A stretch of DNA of 6,793 bases from the NCBI GenBank assembly GCA_900766745.1, contig CAAFWR010000119.1:1-6793 (forward strand), written 5' to 3'. Both the position numbers and the translations under genes were made by a program. Each line of letters starts with the position of its first letter. The stretch's first letter is position 1. Below, piece after piece: positions 6,051 to 6,793 of this stretch. The notes beneath the pieces were generated by a model that searched no databases, was not told the DNA's origin, and saw nothing but the letters and a program-made list of their open reading frames with translations. Source of the DNA: Methanobacteriaceae archaeon. Lineage in GTDB: Archaea; Methanobacteriota; Methanobacteria; Methanobacteriales; Methanobacteriaceae.

Positions 6051-6357
6051 TCCATTAGTGTAATTCGCATACAAGCAATGGGTAAAATAAGCAGGGTCGC
6101 CAAATGGCGGTAGTCATGTGTGATGACGAGAATCTCTAGTTCCTGTTTGATTGTATTTTTTCAGGGTAGCTCCCTGTGAAAAATAAAGGCTTATCTTTTG
6201 TGCCGATACCGTAAGCTTTAGGTTTGTAGCGTTTATAAACAAAAGCGTGTGTCAGTTTCTAACGTTAAATAACTGCAGCACGAGCTGGAGGCTGTATGAA
6301 AGGAAGGCGAAAACCTAGAGAACAATCCGTCGAAAGGGTTCGAGTCCCTTCATCGTA
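6051..6357 (+). ncRNA. Candidate structured RNA inside the tRNA array, with T-arm-like 3' end
   Basis: The gap 6034-6411 has no tRNA and no convincing reading frame, but is rich in complementary segments. Local hairpins: 6051-6082 (CCATT/AATGG enclosing TGTA/TACA), 6096-6111 (six pairs, AAAT loop), 6113-6127 (GTCAT/ATGAC), 6162-6176 (CAGGG/CCCTG, flanked by T-rich and A-rich arms) and 6247-6282 (CGTG/CACG plus CAGTT/AACTG). Long range: TCTCTAGTTCCT (6133-6144) can pair with AGGAA (6301-6305) plus CTAGAGA (6315-6321), and GATTGT (6149-6154) with ACAATC (6322-6327), which would form a pseudoknot. AAGGG-TTCGAGT-CCCTT (6334-6350) is a perfect tRNA T-arm, and CATCGTA after it could pair with TGTGATG (6119-6125), though this competes with the 6113-6127 hairpin. 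No CCA follows. I do not recognise a known RNA class. The remaining bases up to 6411 show nothing. Confidence 0.45.
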
Positions 6358-6411
6358 TTTGAAAGCTTTTTATTTGGAGTGAAGCGGGCGGAATGTTTTC
6401 GCTATATATAT

Positions 6412-6487
6412 TGGGATGTAGCCAAGCTGGTAAGGCACAGGACTTTGACTCCTGCATGCTCTGGTTCGAATCCAGACGTCCCAGCCA
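6412..6487 (+). tRNA. tRNA-Gln(TTG)
   Basis: Acceptor TGGGATG pairs with CGTCCCA, the anticodon stem is CAGGA/TCCTG with loop CTTTGAC (anticodon TTG at 6445-6447), the T-stem is TCTGG/CCAGA with loop TTCGAAT, and CCA is encoded at 6485-6487. This is the second Gln isoacceptor of the array and probably a duplicate lineage of the copy at 5796. Confidence 0.94.
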
Positions 6488-6495
6488 TTTTCAGT

Positions 6496-6579
6496 GTTCT
6501 TGTGATGAAATTAGTAGACACGCTGTCCTCAGACGGCAGTGCTTTTGGCATATGGGTTCAACTCCTGTTGTCTGTGCCA
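6496..6579 (+). tRNA. tRNA-Leu(CAG), degenerate, possibly a pseudo-tRNA
   Basis: The core is clearly Leu-type: TAGACACGCTG after the D-loop, anticodon stem CTGTC/GGCAG with loop CTCAGAC (anticodon CAG at 6530-6532), a short variable arm TGC/GCA, a T-arm with loop TTCAACT, and GCCA at the 3' end. The acceptor is poor: the seven bases expected at the 5' end (6496-6502) pair with 6569-6575 only by wobbles around three mismatches. The D-loop GG is reduced to AG, and the D-stem is mismatched or its loop too long. It may be decayed or rely on editing; the 5' boundary is approximate. Confidence 0.7.
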
Positions 6580-6586
6580 TAATTTT

Positions 6587-6673
6587 GGGTAGATATGCAA
6601 ATTGGTGAAGCGAGCGGGCCGTAAACCCGTGACGTAAGATACATTGCAGGTTCGAATCCTGCTCTGCCCACCA
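6587..6673 (+). tRNA. tRNA-Tyr(GTA) with unusual C33
   Basis: Acceptor GGGTAGA pairs with TCTGCCC, the anticodon stem is GCGGG/CCCGT with loop CCGTAAA (anticodon GTA at 6621-6623), a class II variable region spans 6631-6645, the T-stem is GCAGG/CCTGC with loop TTCGAAT, and CCA is encoded at 6671-6673. The base before the anticodon (6620) is C instead of the nearly universal U33, which normally makes the U-turn, so decoding may be impaired. Confidence 0.88.
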
Positions 6674-6692
6674 TTTTTCATTCGTGTTATAT

Positions 6693-6768
6693 GGCCTCAT
6701 AGCTCAGTAGGTAGAGCAAAGGACTGAAAATTCTTGCAGCACTGGTTCAATTCCGGTTGAGGTCACCA
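6693..6768 (+). tRNA. tRNA-Phe(GAA)
   Basis: Acceptor GGCCTCA pairs with TGAGGTC (one wobble), D-stem GCTC/GAGC, anticodon stem AAGGA/TTCTT with loop CTGAAAA (anticodon GAA at 6726-6728), T-stem ACTGG/CCGGT with loop TTCAATT, and encoded CCA. The G-T pairs in the acceptor, anticodon and T stems suggest relaxed selection, but the fold is intact. Confidence 0.92.
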
Positions 6769-6778
6769 TTTTGTATAT

Positions 6779-6793
6779 TGCGGGGTGGTAGCA
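6779..6793 (+). tRNA. Possible start of a further tRNA, cut by the window edge
   Basis: TGCGGGG followed by TG and GTAGCA has the layout of an acceptor strand, positions 8-9 and a D-arm, and resembles the start of Met-type tRNAs. Only 15 bases are visible, so the identity is open. Confidence 0.35.

Noticed and set aside
6118..6140. Hammerhead ribozyme core (TGATGA)
   Set aside because: The required CTGATGA is changed and no GAAA follows a proper stem II.
6119..6357. tmRNA (ssrA)
   Set aside because: The T-arm and possible acceptor pairing fit the topology, but the conserved GGATTCGAC start, a tag frame ending in an ALAA-type sequence and the CCA end are all missing.
6034..6411. tRNA interrupted by a group I or group II intron
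   Set aside because: No group I core segments or group II domain V were found, no 5' half-tRNA with a D-arm is visible, and the 3' piece lacks the CCA encoded by all other tRNAs here.
6379..6700. Open frames on both strands across tRNA-Gln, Leu and Tyr
   Set aside because: They overlap tRNA genes completely, lack ribosome binding sites and show the same tRNA-derived false peptides.

Overview
The window is AT-rich with strong AAGGAG ribosome binding sites and CCA-encoding tRNA genes, which suggests a Bacillota genome, probably a Clostridia-type gut or rumen bacterium or one of its mobile elements. A broken Tn7-type transposition gene, a lone DUF4065 gene and a dense, partly decayed tRNA array all point to an accessory or mobile region. 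No marker gene fixes the host.

Layout. Positions 1-303 hold no gene. They carry an iterated TTCTTATA-type repeat array, including two perfect 45-bp-spaced copies plus a third start, which looks like transposase-binding sites at a transposon end. Positions 304-1434 (minus) are a TnsC/TniB-like AAA+ ATPase that has lost its Walker A region. Its reading frame begins inside the terminator of the next gene, so it is probably a remnant. Positions 1449-1961 (minus) encode a DUF4065 (Panacea/SocA-type) protein with a good promoter and terminator of its own. A 95-bp divergent region with a 7-bp operator-like palindrome separates it from the main operon.

The core is a tight three-gene plus-strand operon (2057-5386). 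The first gene encodes a cysteine-rich, radical-SAM-related barrel protein that lacks an N-terminal cluster motif but has a CX2CX2C motif near its C-terminus. The second encodes a compact radical SAM protein with CX3CX2C at residues 8-15, and overlaps the first by 8 bases. The third encodes a SufS/CsdA-like PLP cysteine desulfurase with its catalytic residues in place. The two barrel proteins resemble each other. I read the set as a possible sulfur or radical modification system: the desulfurase would supply sulfur or rebuild Fe-S clusters, and the radical SAM pair would act on an unknown substrate. I do not recognise it as a named system.

From 5716 to the right edge lies a tRNA array: Asn(GTT), Gln(CTG), Pro(TGG), Thr(TGT), then a 378-bp gap with dense RNA-like secondary structure ending in a T-arm-like hairpin, then Gln(TTG), a degenerate Leu(CAG), Tyr(GTA) with an unusual C33, Phe(GAA), and probably the start of another tRNA cut by the window. 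Such arrays are known from phages, plasmids and integrative elements of Bacillota. Whether the operon acts on these tRNAs is open; proximity is the only evidence.
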